Source: Devosia sp. SL43 (GTDB lineage: Bacteria > Pseudomonadota > Alphaproteobacteria > Rhizobiales > Devosiaceae). From it: a stretch of 64,000 bases of DNA. The notes under the pieces are model-generated. The model did not search any database. It worked only from the letters and a program-made list of their open reading frames with translations, and was not told the DNA's origin. Shown here piece after piece: positions 29,403-38,718 of the stretch; position 1 is the first letter of the stretch; each line of letters starts with the position of its first letter. The stretch is from contig NZ_CP063401.1 of assembly GCF_021729885.1 (NCBI RefSeq), forward strand, positions 1,798,001 to 1,862,000, read 5' to 3'. A program made the position numbers and the translations under genes.

Positions 29403-29897
29403 TTACTGGACGACGGTGACCGCGCGGCGGTTCTGCGACCAGCAGGAGATGTCGTTACAGATCGCCACCGGGCGTTCCTTGCCGAAGGACTGGCTGGTTA
29501 TGCGGGCCTGGTTGACGCCACGCGACACCAGGTAGTTCACCACGACCGAAGCGCGGCGGGCGCCCAGGGCGATGTTGTATTCACGGGTACCGCGCTCGTC
29601 GGCATGGCCTTCGATCATGATGCGGTAGTTCTGGTACTGGTTGAGCCAGGCAGCCTGCTTGTCGAGGGTGGCCGAGGCTTCCGAGGTCAGAGAGCTCGAA
29701 TCGGTTTCGAAGAACACGCGGTCACCGACCGACACCAGGAATTCCTGCTGGCTGCCCGGAGCGCCACCGCCCGGCCCGAGATTGCCGACACCGGTCGGCA
29801 TGGTGTTGGGCGTGCGCGAACAGGCCGCAATGACCACGACGAAAAGCAGCATGGCGGCAGCGCGCAATGCGGTGTTGAGGGGTGCGGTAATGACCAC
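29403..29897 (-). CDS. pal: peptidoglycan-associated lipoprotein Pal
   Basis: 164 residues. Lipoprotein signal with lipobox VVIAAC (Cys near residue 26), short linker, then OmpA-type peptidoglycan-binding domain with IMIEGHADERGTREYNIALGAR-type motif (split here: GHADERGTREYN and ALGARRASVV). Anchors the outer membrane to peptidoglycan in the Tol-Pal complex. The start is GTG 29897 with AGGAG 6 nt upstream. Normally next to tolB; here an alpha-galactosidase gene separates them. Confidence 0.95.
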   Translation of the reverse strand: MVITAPLNTALRAAAMLLFVVVIAACSRTPNTMPTGVGNLGPGGGAPGSQQEFLVSVGDRVFFETDSSSLTSEASATLDKQAAWLNQYQNYRIMIEGHADERGTREYNIALGARRASVVVNYLVSRGVNQARITSQSFGKERPVAICNDISCWSQNRRAVTVVQ

Positions 29898-29917
29898 GGG
29901 GAGCTCCTGAAAGGCGA

Positions 29918-29983
29918 TAATCTTAAGTACGGCATTTACCGCGCTTAATCTTAAGGCCGGGTTTTCCAGGAAGGTTAATCTTG
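29918..29983 (-). promoter_or_regulatory. three phased TTAATCTT-type repeats upstream of pal
   Basis: TAATCTTAAG occurs at 29918-29927 and 29946-29955, and TTAATCTTG at 29975-29983, giving spacings of 28-29 bp. They lie 20-90 nt before the pal start codon and could be binding sites for a pal regulator. Confidence 0.35.
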
Positions 29984-30112
29984 TCCTATCGCGGCGCGAA
30001 TGTGGCGGGAATCCTGGCTTTTTCGTGATGGTGCTGAATTGCCACAGGATATGGGGGCGTTCACGTTAAGGTTAAGTGGGGTGGGCGCACTGTTGCCCGC
30101 CACTGCCACGAT

Positions 30113-30210
30113 GTCATTCCGGCGAAGGCCGGAATCCATGCGGCGAGCCAACCGCAATCTGGATGCTGCGGGTAGCCACGGACCTGGATCCCGGCCTGCG
30201 CCGGGATGAC
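30113..30210. repeat. palindromic intergenic repeat, family A copy 2
   Basis: It begins GTCATTCCGGCGAAGGCCGG and ends GGCCTGCGCCGGGATGAC. The middle is the inverted counterpart of the middle of the copy at 14852-14949. It sits 17 nt from the GH27 stop codon, between GH27 and pal. Confidence 0.8.
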
Positions 30211-30227
30211 ATCGTGGGTGTTGGTTG

Positions 30228-31481
30228 TCAGGCGGACGATAGCCGGTAGAGCGCCGAACCATGGCTTGGCAGCGTCGCGGAGACATCGCCGGAGACAATG
30301 CCAACGTCCCGCCCGGCCCACAGATCGCGCACGGCGACCGTGCCGGTTACACCCAGCCGCGAGAGCTTGAACGGCACCACTTTCTCCGCCTTGGACGTAT
30401 TGAACAGCGCCAGGTAGTGATCGCCATTCTCCGCCCGGGCGCTCCAGATGCGCGTGCCGTCCAGCTCGAAATGCGGCCGGTTGTCGGTGGAGCTCTGGTT
30501 GACCGCGAGCACTTCGGCATTGGTCAGAAGGGCCAGCGTGGCCTCGTCGAGATGGCGCAGGTCGCCGCCCATGATCAGCGGCGAGCGGGCGATGGACCAC
30601 AGGGTCATCAGCGTCTGCTGCTCGTCGGGCGTGAAATTGGTGTCGCGGTCGCCGAGCGCGAGACGGCCGAGCGGCAGCATGTCGGCATCGGGCCAGGCGC
30701 CTGGCTGGCGCCAGGGGTTCCAGTTTTCGAGACGGGTGAACTGGGCATCGAGCATGGCCCATTCGTCCCAAAAATCGTCACTGATGCGCCACATCTGGGC
30801 ATGTTGCTGCACATGGGCACCGCGCAGCAGCGGCGTTTCGCCGGGCGACAGCGACAGCACCATCGGTCGGCCAGAGTTGCGGGCCGCCAGCGCGGAGGCC
30901 TCGATCTCGGGCGCATGCGCATCGTAGGGCCGGCTCATATCGTCCATCTTGATGAAGTCGACGCCCCAGGAGGCGTAGAGCGCGAAGATGGAGTCGTAAT
31001 AGGACTGAGCGCCAGGCTTGCTCATGTCGACGCCGTACATGTCAGGGTTCCAGCTGCAGATGCTGGAGGTGTCGGCGATATCGGCGGCGTGGAGATTGGT
31101 GCCGAGGACTGGCAGGTTCTGCTCGACTGCGAGCCTGGGGATGCCGCGCATAATGTGGATGGCGAATTTCAGACCCAGCGCGTGGACCTTGTCGGCGATG
31201 GGCTTGAAGCCGGCACCATTGGCGGCTGAGGGGAAGCGGTTGAGCGCCGGCGTCACCCGGCCATAGCCGTCCATCGTCGGGACGGGCTTGGCATTGTAGG
31301 TGTAGCTCTGCGCTGCCGGCTCGTACCACTGGATGTCGATGGTGAAGACATCATAGCCCGACGGCAGCAGCTTGTCGGCCATGATGGCAGCTGTTTCCAG
31401 CGCCTGCGCCTCGTTGATCGTGGTGGCAAAGCTGTTCCAGCTGTTCCAGCCCATGGGCGGGGTCGGGGCGAGGATGGTCAT
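30228..31481 (-). CDS. alpha-galactosidase, glycoside hydrolase family 27
   Basis: 417 residues. The N-terminus TPPMGWNSWNSFA is the GH27 signature; the nucleophile is Asp180 in FIKMDD and the acid/base is Asp236 in RISDDFWDEW. The C-terminal beta domain starts near GDHYLALFNTS. There is no signal peptide, so it acts in the cytosol on imported alpha-galactosides or similar. Start ATG 31481 precedes the conserved region by a few residues. It is inserted within the tol-pal operon with palindromic repeats on both sides, which suggests acquisition or relocation. Confidence 0.9.
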   Translation of the reverse strand: MTILAPTPPMGWNSWNSFATTINEAQALETAAIMADKLLPSGYDVFTIDIQWYEPAAQSYTYNAKPVPTMDGYGRVTPALNRFPSAANGAGFKPIADKVHALGLKFAIHIMRGIPRLAVEQNLPVLGTNLHAADIADTSSICSWNPDMYGVDMSKPGAQSYYDSIFALYASWGVDFIKMDDMSRPYDAHAPEIEASALAARNSGRPMVLSLSPGETPLLRGAHVQQHAQMWRISDDFWDEWAMLDAQFTRLENWNPWRQPGAWPDADMLPLGRLALGDRDTNFTPDEQQTLMTLWSIARSPLIMGGDLRHLDEATLALLTNAEVLAVNQSSTDNRPHFELDGTRIWSARAENGDHYLALFNTSKAEKVVPFKLSRLGVTGTVAVRDLWAGRDVGIVSGDVSATLPSHGSALYRLSSA

Positions 31482-31527
31482 GGAGACACCTGATCTTGAA
31501 AACAAGCGCGACTATTCAGTCGACCTT

Positions 31528-31650
31528 CCCTCCCCCTTGAGGGGAGGGATCGAGGGTGGGGGTCCGTCGGCAGTCCACTAAAACGACCCCCTCCCCAGCT
31601 TCGCTATGGCCTGCGGCCAAGCTGCGCTACCCTCCCCTCAAGGGGGAGGG
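31528..31650. repeat. palindromic C/G-rich intergenic repeat, family B copy 2
   Basis: Two arms of 21 nt at 31528-31548 and 31630-31650 are perfect reverse complements; each begins CCCTCCCC and ends GGGAGGG. They enclose about 80 nt. It fills the gap between tolB and the GH27 gene and may end tolB transcription. Related to 16012-16130. Confidence 0.75.
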
Positions 31651-31674
31651 TGGGCAAGAGCCCAAGTTTTCGGA

Positions 31675-32985
31675 CTAAGCCCGCAAGCCCGACCAGGCCG
31701 GATCGCTGGCATAGCTCTCGGTCGGGATGGTGAGCAGGTTGCGGCCCCAGATGTCGACGCTCATCAGCTTGGGGCCGTCATTGCCGCCCGGATCCTGGAA
31801 GAACATGATGACGCGGCCGTTCGGGGCCCAGGTTGGGCCTTCGGCGTGGAAGCTCGAATAGAGCATGCGTTCGTTGGACCCGTCCGGGTTCATGACGCCG
31901 ATATTGAACTGGCCGCCCGACTGGCGGGTGAAGGCGATCATGTCGCCCGTCGGCGACCAGACCGGGGTCGAATAGCTGCCCTGGCCGAAGCTGATACGCT
32001 GGGCATTACCGCCGCCAGCACCCATCATGTAGATCTGCGGCGAGCCGCCACGATCGCTTTCGAACACGATGCGCGAGCCATCGGGCGAGAAGGACGGACC
32101 GGTATCGATGGCCGCGCCCGAGGTGAGCTGGGCCGGGCTGCCGCCGCCAGTGCCCACGGAGTAGATGTTGGTCGCGCCGCTCTGTTCGACCGAGAACACC
32201 ACCGTGCCACCATCGGGCGAGAAGCGGGGCGCGAAGGTCATGGCGCCGACATTGGCCAGGCGCTGCTGACGGCCGGTCGACAGCTGCAGCAGATAGACCT
32301 GCGGATTGCCCTCGGCGAAGTTCATGTAGACGACCATGTCGCCATTGGGCGAAAAGCGCGGCGTCAGCGCCATCGAGCTGCCGTCGGTCAGGTACTGCAC
32401 ATTGGCGCCGTCCTGATCCATGATGGCGAGGCGACGCACGCGATTGGCCTTGGGGCCGCTTTCCGCCGTGTAGATGACGCGGGTATCGAAATAGCCCGAA
32501 CCGCCGGCCAGCGCTGTGTAGATGGCGTCGGAAATGATGTGCCCGACCCGTCGTGAGGAATTTGGATCGGTATTGTAGCTCTGGCCGACCACCTGCGCCG
32601 CCTGCCGCGTGTCCCAGACACGGACCGAGGACGAGATCGTGCCACCACGTTCGACGCCGCCCATGACCAACGCGTCGACATTGGCAGTGCGCCACACATT
32701 GAAATCCGGGGTGGCATTGACGTCGCCGACAGCGACCGGGAGCGATGCCGGATCGAGCGGCAGGAACAGCCCCGAACGGCGCAAATTGTTGCGCACGATA
32801 TCAGCGATTTCGCGGCCGAAGGTCGGATCGGACGACGCGAAATCCGGGACAGCGATCGGCAGCGGCTGAAAGTTACCACCACGCACATCTACTTCGACCT
32901 GCGCTGAAGCCGTACCGCCGGCCGCCAGAATAGCGCCGGCCGCTAGGCCGAGTTTGAGTGTGTGTCGACGTGTTACGAGTGTCAT
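31675..32985 (-). CDS. tolB: Tol-Pal translocation protein TolB
   Basis: 436 residues: signal sequence, N-terminal domain (FGREIADIVRNNLRRSGLF), then a six-bladed beta-propeller with repeats such as PRFSPNGDMVVYMNF, PRFSPDGGTVVFS and PSFSPDGSRIVFESDR. It is the periplasmic partner of Pal and TolA. The signal contains TRRHTLKLGLAAG, close to the twin-arginine consensus, so Tat export is possible. Confidence 0.96.
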   Translation of the reverse strand: MTLVTRRHTLKLGLAAGAILAAGGTASAQVEVDVRGGNFQPLPIAVPDFASSDPTFGREIADIVRNNLRRSGLFLPLDPASLPVAVGDVNATPDFNVWRTANVDALVMGGVERGGTISSSVRVWDTRQAAQVVGQSYNTDPNSSRRVGHIISDAIYTALAGGSGYFDTRVIYTAESGPKANRVRRLAIMDQDGANVQYLTDGSSMALTPRFSPNGDMVVYMNFAEGNPQVYLLQLSTGRQQRLANVGAMTFAPRFSPDGGTVVFSVEQSGATNIYSVGTGGGSPAQLTSGAAIDTGPSFSPDGSRIVFESDRGGSPQIYMMGAGGGNAQRISFGQGSYSTPVWSPTGDMIAFTRQSGGQFNIGVMNPDGSNERMLYSSFHAEGPTWAPNGRVIMFFQDPGGNDGPKLMSVDIWGRNLLTIPTESYASDPAWSGLRA

Positions 32986-33037
32986 TTGCCGTGCCTTGAA
33001 TTGTCTCTTGTGTCGGTGGGGTTTGAAGAACCCGATA

Positions 33038-34204
33038 TTATTCTCTCGCGTCGAAGTTGAGGCGAACGTTCATGCCTGCCGCCATCACATATGGACCGCA
33101 GGCGCTCACCGCGCGCATGGCCGCATTTGCATAGGCCAGAGTAGTCGAGTCAGATACTTCGCTCGCCAGCTTTGGCGCGCTGGGCTGTCCCTGGGCGTCG
33201 AAAATGACATCCACTTTAGCAGTGGAGCCCATTTCCGGCGCGCCTATCGGCATGACCAGACATCCCTTGATCTGCGCTGACAAGGCCCCAATCGCTGTTG
33301 CACTTAGGGTAGCCGACGTGCCTGTCGTATCGCCCAGTGTCGGCGAGCCGCCCTGGCCTGTCGTCGCTCCCGTTGTGTCGTCCCGATTGATGATGTTGGA
33401 AATGTCGTCGGCAAGTGTCGCATCGAGCTGCGGCGCTGGCTGTTCCTGTTCGACCTGCTCCGCCGCAGCCGCCTGGCGAACCCGCTCCTCTTCCTCACGC
33501 TTCTTGCGCTCGGCTTCGGCGGCAGCAAATTGCTCGCGCAACTGGGCCAGATTGCTCGGGCGCGATGCCGGAACGGGGGCCGCGACAGCCGGCGTCACCG
33601 GCTCCGGCGTCGGTTCGGGCGGCGTCGGCTCAGGTTCGGGCTCCGGCTGTGGTTCAGGTTCAGGCTCAGGCGCAGGTTCGGGCTCCGGTGCAGGAGCAGG
33701 CGTGGCGACCGGCGTCGGCCGGGTCTGCGGCGTGGGCGGAACCACGGGTTCGGGTGTTGGCTCGGGCACTGGCTCCGGCTGCGGGGCAGGCTCGGGAGTG
33801 GGCTCTGGTTCCGGAGTCGGTTCGGGCTCGGGTGCCGGGGTCGGCTCCGGCTCGGGTTCCGGCGTCGGCTCGGGCGTCGCCTGTGGCGCAGGGGCGCTAT
33901 TGGTCACGGGTGCCGGCGTTGGCAGATCGGCGGGCGACGGGGTCGGCTGGTCCTGCTCGGTATTGCCGGTAGGCTGGGCGACCTCGGCCGGCTGATCGTC
34001 TTCGACGATCGAGGGCGTATCGGTCTCGACGACGGTGCTGTCGAGCTGGCCGGCGCGGATATTGGCATATTCTTCGATGGGCACTAGATCGACTGCAATC
34101 GACTCGACAACCGGCGTCAAAGGCTCCGCAAACCCCAGGTTGATGAGACCTATGGTGAGAACCGCGAGGTGGGCAACGATCGAGACGGTTACGCCGGTAC
34201 GCAT
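33038..34204 (-). CDS. tolA: Tol-Pal protein TolA (Pro/Glu-rich spanning protein)
   Basis: 388 residues. An N-terminal membrane anchor ([20 protein letters not shown]) is followed by a periplasm-spanning region of about 150 residues made almost entirely of Pro-Glu-Pro-type repeats (roughly 80-230), then a Lys/Glu-rich helix ([19 protein letters not shown]) and a C-terminal domain with [10 protein letters not shown] and a TonB/TolA-like fold. E. coli TolA uses a long helix in place of the Pro-Glu section. The simple codon pattern here explains several long frames on the opposite strand. Order tolQ-tolR-tolA-tolB. Confidence 0.93.
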   Translation of the reverse strand: MRTGVTVSIVAHLAVLTIGLINLGFAEPLTPVVESIAVDLVPIEEYANIRAGQLDSTVVETDTPSIVEDDQPAEVAQPTGNTEQDQPTPSPADLPTPAPVTNSAPAPQATPEPTPEPEPEPTPAPEPEPTPEPEPTPEPAPQPEPVPEPTPEPVVPPTPQTRPTPVATPAPAPEPEPAPEPEPEPQPEPEPEPTPPEPTPEPVTPAVAAPVPASRPSNLAQLREQFAAAEAERKKREEEERVRQAAAAEQVEQEQPAPQLDATLADDISNIINRDDTTGATTGQGGSPTLGDTTGTSATLSATAIGALSAQIKGCLVMPIGAPEMGSTAKVDVIFDAQGQPSAPKLASEVSDSTTLAYANAAMRAVSACGPYVMAAGMNVRLNFDARE

Positions 34205-34213
34205 CGGACTGGA

Positions 34214-34657
34214 CTACTGATCCGGCTGCGTAATGAGGCCGATCTTGGAAAAGCCTCCAGCCGACAGCAGGCCCATGACCCGCATGACTGCGCCATAGTT
34301 GGCGCTGGTATCGCCGCGCAGGAAGATGCGATCCTCGGCGCCGTTGACGCCCATTGTGTTGAGCTGATTGATCAACTCGCCTTCAGCAACCGGCGTCTCG
34401 TCGATATAGACCGCGCCGTCTGGCGTGACGCCGACGGTGACCGGATCGGCCTGGTTGGGCATGGCTGCAGCCGACGAGGTCGGCAGGTCGATCGGCACGC
34501 CAGCGGTCATCATCGGCGCGGCGACCATGAAAATGATCAGCAGCACCAGCATGACGTCGACCATCGGCGTGATGTTGATCTCGCTCATCACCGCTTTCTT
34601 GCGGCCGCGACGACGGCGACCCCCGCCTCCGCCACCTGCTGAAACACCCATCGCCAT
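34214..34657 (-). CDS. tolR: Tol-Pal protein TolR (ExbD family)
   Basis: 147 residues. A Gly/Arg-rich cytosolic leader (GGGGGGRRRRGRKK), then INITPMVDVMLVLLIIFMVA, the single membrane helix with the proton-carrying Asp, and a periplasmic domain. ATG 34657 is one base after the tolQ stop, so translation is coupled. Confidence 0.95.
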   Translation of the reverse strand: MAMGVSAGGGGGGRRRRGRKKAVMSEINITPMVDVMLVLLIIFMVAAPMMTAGVPIDLPTSSAAAMPNQADPVTVGVTPDGAVYIDETPVAEGELINQLNTMGVNGAEDRIFLRGDTSANYGAVMRVMGLLSAGGFSKIGLITQPDQ

Positions 34658-34658
34658 A

Positions 34659-35369
34659 TCAGCGGCTCCGCGCTTCGAGCTGGCGGGAAAGGATGGTGGA
34701 GAATTCGTCGGCAAAGCCCTCAAGGCGCCCGATCATCTTGGAGGCGTCAGCGGAGAGCTTGTTATAGGCGATAACCGCCGGGATAGCGGCAACGAGGCCA
34801 ATGGCGGTGGCGAACAGCGCCTCGGCGATGGGGCCGGCGACGACGGCAAGGCTGGTGTTGGACGAGGCTGCGATGGCGGTGAAGGCATTCATGATGCCCC
34901 AGACCGTACCGAACAGGCCGATAAACGGGCCGGCCGAGCCGATGGTGGCGAGGAAGCCGAGGCGCTTTTCGAGGGCTTCGCTCTCGCGGGCAATCGCGAC
35001 ATCGAGCACCTTGTCGAGGCGCTGCTGCATACCGACGAAGCTAGCGGCATTCTGCTCGTGGCTGCGCTTCCATTCCTTCATCGCAGCGACGAACACCGCG
35101 CCGAGGCCGCCCGAAGGCTTCTCGGCCTGCTGCTGATAGAGCTCTTCCAGCGACTGGCCGGACCAGAATGTGCGCTCGAACCGGTTCATTTCGCTATTGG
35201 TACGGCGATAGGTGATTGTCTTGTCCACGATGATGGCCCAGCACCAGATCGAGGCGCCCAGCAGCCCGATCATCACCGATTTGACGATCCAGTCGGCGGC
35301 CCAGAACAGGCCCCATATGGACAAATCGGTGTGCGGAGCAACGGCCCCCACAGCATCCATGGCTTCCAT
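34659..35369 (-). CDS. tolQ: Tol-Pal proton channel protein TolQ
   Basis: 236 residues with three membrane segments (LFWAADWIVKSVMIGLLGASI; GPFIGLFGTVWGIMNAF; PIAEALFATAIGLVAAIPAVIAYN), the TolQ/ExbB/MotA pattern. Forms the proton-driven motor with TolR that energises TolA. AAGGAT precedes the ATG. First gene of the tol operon. Confidence 0.96.
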   Translation of the reverse strand: MEAMDAVGAVAPHTDLSIWGLFWAADWIVKSVMIGLLGASIWCWAIIVDKTITYRRTNSEMNRFERTFWSGQSLEELYQQQAEKPSGGLGAVFVAAMKEWKRSHEQNAASFVGMQQRLDKVLDVAIARESEALEKRLGFLATIGSAGPFIGLFGTVWGIMNAFTAIAASSNTSLAVVAGPIAEALFATAIGLVAAIPAVIAYNKLSADASKMIGRLEGFADEFSTILSRQLEARSR

Positions 35370-35455
35370 GTCGTGATCCTTTTCGGCCCGGTTCGTATCG
35401 ACCGACCCACTAGCATCAGGCGATGGGGTCGAAATCTGTCAAAATTAAGAGAAAT

Positions 35456-35471
35456 GCCCGGTTTACCGGGC
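35456..35471 (-). terminator. hairpin between ybgC and tolQ
   Basis: GCCCGG-TTTA-CCGGGC with an AT-rich 3' flank on the minus strand (ATTTCTCTTAATTTT). It lies 117 nt past the ybgC stop and may end the ruv-ybgC transcript before the tol promoter. Confidence 0.5.
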
Positions 35472-35587
35472 CTTTGCGGACCGACATACGAGCACGTGAT
35501 CGCTTTGCCGCAATTATGGTCAAGAACTGGTTAACAAATGGAGTCCGAGGGACTGTGGCAGCTGCATGGCGGGCATGATGCCACCCA

Positions 35588-35986
35588 CTAAGCTTTGGTA
35601 CCAAACCGCTCGATGATCGCCCGCGGCATCCGCGCCGGGCCGCCTGATGTCTTGATGGCCACAACCATGACCGTGGCACGCGTCAGCACCGTCTCATCGC
35701 GCAGAATGGACTGGGTCAGCGTCAGCCGCGCCCCGCTGATGGCGGCGACTTCCGTCGTGACCGTCAGCAGATCGTCGATATGGGCGGCGCCATCGAACTG
35801 GATATCCATCGAGCGGACAGCAAAGGCGATGCCCTGCGCTGCCAGTTCGGAATGGTGGATCCCCTCATCGCGCAGGAATTCGGTGCGGCCGCGCTCGAAG
35901 AACTTGAGATAGGCCGCGTGATAGACATTGCCGGAAAAGTCGGTGTCTTCGTAGTAGATGCGGACCGGAAAGCGGTGCTGCGTCAT
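35588..35986 (-). CDS. ybgC: tol-pal-associated acyl-CoA thioesterase
   Basis: 132 residues of the hot-dog fold 4HBT/YbgC class. VRIYYEDTDFSGNVYHAAYLKFFERGRTEFL (catalytic Asp in EDTD) is the family signature, here read in segments YYEDTDFSGNVYH and FFERGRTEFL. Hydrolyses acyl-CoAs, possibly in phospholipid metabolism. Its start overlaps the stop of the phosphoesterase gene by 4 nt. Confidence 0.93.
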   Translation of the reverse strand: MTQHRFPVRIYYEDTDFSGNVYHAAYLKFFERGRTEFLRDEGIHHSELAAQGIAFAVRSMDIQFDGAAHIDDLLTVTTEVAAISGARLTLTQSILRDETVLTRATVMVVAIKTSGGPARMPRAIIERFGTKA

Positions 35987-36792
35987 GTGGTGCCACCCAG
36001 TTCGACCAGCACGATTTCGGGGCGCGTGCCCAGCCGGATCGGCCAGCCGGAATAGCCCAGACCAGCGCTGACGATCAGGTGGCGCTGCCCCTCGACGTAG
36101 TGGCCATGCACATATCGGCTGCCATGGCGCGACGGCACCACCGGCGTCTGTCCGAACAGCCGGACCTGACCGGCATGAGTATGGCCCGACAGCGTCAGCG
36201 CCACGCGATCGGGTGTGTCGGGGAACAGGTCGGGCTCATGCGCCATCAGGATGATGGGTTCGTCGCCATCGATCTGCGCCAGGGTGCCGTCGAGGTCGTC
36301 GACGCCCAGACCGCGGCCATGATCGGAGTGGCGCGGCTCGAAAGCGAACTGGTCGCCCAGACCCGCCAGCCAGAACGCTCCGCCGGGGGTGGCGATGCGC
36401 TGCGCCTGGTTGGTATAGACCGGGATGCCCACCCCCTGCAGGGCAGCCTCGGCAGTCGTGATCCGCCCGGCGGGAAGATCGGCGCGCCGATAGCCGTCGT
36501 AGTCGTGATTGCCGAGTACGGCATGGACGCCCAGCGGTGCCTGAAGTGTGGACAGTTCGGCGGCCCATTCCTTCGGGCGAAGATCGCGGCTGAAGCGCGG
36601 ACCGGCGGCATAGTCACCCAGCAGCAGGATGATATCGGGGTTGAGCGCATTGGCCTCGGCGCAGATGGCGCGCAGCCGCGCCGCATCCATGAAGGGCGTG
36701 CAGGCGTGGAAATCGGTCAGAACGGCGATGCGGAGCCGCATGCCGGGGGACCAATTGGCCAACCGTGGCTGATAACGGGCGACGTGGGTCAA
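35983..36792 (-). CDS. calcineurin-like metallophosphoesterase (YkuE/YaeI/LpxG-like)
   Basis: 269 residues. Metal motifs in order: LTDFHA (DxH), LLLGDY (GD), GNHDYDG (GNHD), LMAHEP, and LSGHTHAGQ (GHTH). Best fit is the YkuE/YaeI-type class, which includes UDP-diacylglucosamine pyrophosphatases such as LpxG; an LpxH-type role is possible but not shown. The start TTG 36792 overlaps the Nudix stop; the N-terminal residues RYQPRLANWSPGMRL resemble family members, so ATG 36741 is less likely. Confidence 0.82.
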   Translation of the reverse strand: MTHVARYQPRLANWSPGMRLRIAVLTDFHACTPFMDAARLRAICAEANALNPDIILLLGDYAAGPRFSRDLRPKEWAAELSTLQAPLGVHAVLGNHDYDGYRRADLPAGRITTAEAALQGVGIPVYTNQAQRIATPGGAFWLAGLGDQFAFEPRHSDHGRGLGVDDLDGTLAQIDGDEPIILMAHEPDLFPDTPDRVALTLSGHTHAGQVRLFGQTPVVPSRHGSRYVHGHYVEGQRHLIVSAGLGYSGWPIRLGTRPEIVLVELGGTT

Positions 36793-37289
36793 GCCGGGGC
36801 TCGCTCGTCGTGGACGATATGCGCCGGATGGCTCGGCAGATTGCGCAGAAAGTCGGGCAGCCAGCGGGGCAGCAGGTTGACCGTTTCCAGGGCATCGCCG
36901 GCCAGCGGCACCCAGTGGAATTTCAGCTCATGCCCCTCATCATGCCGCATTAGCCAGGGCGACTGTCCGTTTGGCGCCTGGCCGGGCAGATGCACGGCGT
37001 AGAAGAACCCGAGTTCGTGGAAGTCCTCGCCGACCCGGTGGTAGAAACTCTCCGAGGTAGCCACCAGCGCGCCGACCTCGCCGGGCATGTCCAACTCTTC
37101 GGCGATCTCGCGTTCGAGGCTGAGGTGGCTGGGTTCACCCAGCTCGACGCGCCCGCCCGGCAGCATGAAATAGTCGTCATCATCCTCGCTGGTGATCAAG
37201 ACGTGGCCATCGACAATGATGATGCCGGCGACCCGATAATTGAAGCGCTGCCCGGCGATGGGGAAGCTGATGATGTGGCGGTCGCTCAT
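36789..37289 (-). CDS. Nudix hydrolase
   Basis: 166 residues. The Nudix box matches GX5EX7[18 protein letters not shown]...[12 protein letters not shown]. It hydrolyses nucleoside diphosphates linked to other groups; the substrate is unknown. It overlaps ruvB by 4 nt at one end and the phosphoesterase gene by 4 nt at the other, giving a tightly packed operon ruvB-nudix-phosphoesterase-ybgC. Confidence 0.88.
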   Translation of the reverse strand: MSDRHIISFPIAGQRFNYRVAGIIIVDGHVLITSEDDDDYFMLPGGRVELGEPSHLSLEREIAEELDMPGEVGALVATSESFYHRVGEDFHELGFFYAVHLPGQAPNGQSPWLMRHDEGHELKFHWVPLAGDALETVNLLPRWLPDFLRNLPSHPAHIVHDERAPA

Positions 37290-38320
37290 TCTTCGGGCTC
37301 CTCGAACAGGCTCGCCTGCATGCCGACAAAGCCCTGCGGCACGATTTTTCCCAGGTGCTGGAAGGCAGCGCCTGTCAGCATGCGGCCGCGTGGCGTGCGC
37401 TGGATGAAGCCCTGCTGGATCAGATAGGGCTCGACGATTTCCTCGATGGCATCGCGTGGCTCCGAGAGCGCCGCAGCAATGGTCTCGATGCCGACCGGGC
37501 CACCATTGTAGAAATCGGCAATGGTCGTCAGATAGCGCCGGTCGAGCTGGTCGAGGCCCCGCGCGTCGACATCAAGCCGCAGCAGCGCCTTGTCGGCAAT
37601 GGCCCGGGTGATCTCGCCGGCATTCTCCACCAGCGCGAAATCGGTGACCCGGCGCAGCAGTCGCCCCGCAATACGCGGCGTGCCGCGCGAGCGACGCGCA
37701 ATCTCCATCGCCCCATCGGGCGCCATGGGCATGCCAAGCAGGCGCGCACCGCGCTGCACGATCAGCACCAGCTCCTCGGGCGTATAGAAATTGAGCCTCA
37801 CTGGAATGCCGAAGCGGTCACGCAGCGGCGTGGTGAGGAGACCGGCGCGGGTGGTGGCGCCGACCAGGGTGAACTTGGCCAGATCGATGCGGACGGAGCG
37901 GGCGGCAGGGCCCTCGCCGATGATCAGATCGAGCTGAAAATCCTCCATCGCCGGATAGAGGATTTCCTCGATCGCCGGGTTGAGCCGGTGAATCTCGTCG
38001 ATGAAGAGCACATCGCGCTCTTCGAGATTGGTCAGCAATGCCGCCAGATCGCCGGCCTTGGCAATGACCGGACCGGACGTGGCCCGGAAGCCGACGCCCA
38101 GTTCGCGCGAAATGATCTGCGCCAGCGTCGTCTTGCCCAGCCCCGGCGGACCGACGAACAGCACGTGGTCAAGCGCCGCGCCGCGCTGCTTGGCCGCCTG
38201 GATGAAGACCTCGAGATTGGCCCGCGCGGCGGCCTGGCCGACGAACTCGGAAAATCCGGATGGGCGCAGGGAGACATCGAGCGGATCGTCACGGCCGGCG
38301 GCGGGGGAAGTCAGGGTCAC
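37286..38320 (-). CDS. ruvB: Holliday junction branch migration helicase RuvB
   Basis: 344 residues. Walker [13 protein letters not shown], Walker [11 protein letters not shown], sensor 1 [10 protein letters not shown], and a C-terminal winged helix ([22 protein letters not shown]). It drives branch migration with RuvA. The start is GTG 38320, embedded in the stop of the vapC gene (GTGA overlap); an upstream reading lacks RuvB residues. ruvB translation therefore depends on the toxin gene's message. Confidence 0.96.
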   Translation of the reverse strand: MTLTSPAAGRDDPLDVSLRPSGFSEFVGQAAARANLEVFIQAAKQRGAALDHVLFVGPPGLGKTTLAQIISRELGVGFRATSGPVIAKAGDLAALLTNLEERDVLFIDEIHRLNPAIEEILYPAMEDFQLDLIIGEGPAARSVRIDLAKFTLVGATTRAGLLTTPLRDRFGIPVRLNFYTPEELVLIVQRGARLLGMPMAPDGAMEIARRSRGTPRIAGRLLRRVTDFALVENAGEITRAIADKALLRLDVDARGLDQLDRRYLTTIADFYNGGPVGIETIAAALSEPRDAIEEIVEPYLIQQGFIQRTPRGRMLTGAAFQHLGKIVPQGFVGMQASLFEEPEE

Positions 38321-38718
38321 AGGAGCCCCTCTACTGCGGTCATGGCATCCAGGCGTGTCGCCTTTCGGTCGAACGTCGCGGTCGTGCTGCAACCAGCCGT
38401 CTGGTTCTGCAGGGCAATGAGCGCGTCGTTGAAGCCGCAGCGAGCGAGTTGTCCCAGACCCAAGGCACGAGACACCAGCCGCGGATCTTCAACCTCGATG
38501 CCCGGGCTACGCAGCAGTTGCCGATAGCCTTCATGGACCGCGTCCATGGGAAACTTACGCACCTTGGTCAATACGTTGAATGCCTCCGCAAGGACGATGA
38601 GACTTATCCGAATGGGCTGGTTGTCGAGATTGCCCATGAGCAGCTTTGCCTGCTTCGACTGCATGTCGTCATCAGCGGCCAGGAAACGAACAAGGACGTT
38701 GGTATCAACGCCCAGCAC
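38317..38718 (-). CDS. vapC: VapC-type PIN-domain ribonuclease toxin
   Basis: 133 residues of the PIN fold. Acidic active-site residues: Asp in [10 protein letters not shown] near the N-terminus, Glu in VLAEAFNVL, Asp in FNDALI and a final Asp in TTFDRKA. The probable start is GTG 38718, overlapping the vapB end by 14 nt. PIN toxins cleave tRNA or rRNA unless bound by VapB. Its stop overlaps the ruvB start, so the cassette interrupts the ruv operon without breaking translation. Confidence 0.9.
   Translation of the reverse strand: MLGVDTNVLVRFLAADDDMQSKQAKLLMGNLDNQPIRISLIVLAEAFNVLTKVRKFPMDAVHEGYRQLLRSPGIEVEDPRLVSRALGLGQLARCGFNDALIALQNQTAGCSTTATFDRKATRLDAMTAVEGLL

Noticed and set aside
33204..33995. 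Long plus-strand frames opposite tolA with Gly/Ser or Arg/Leu repeats
   Set aside because: They are the complement of the Pro-Glu repeat of TolA; the simple composition keeps other frames open.
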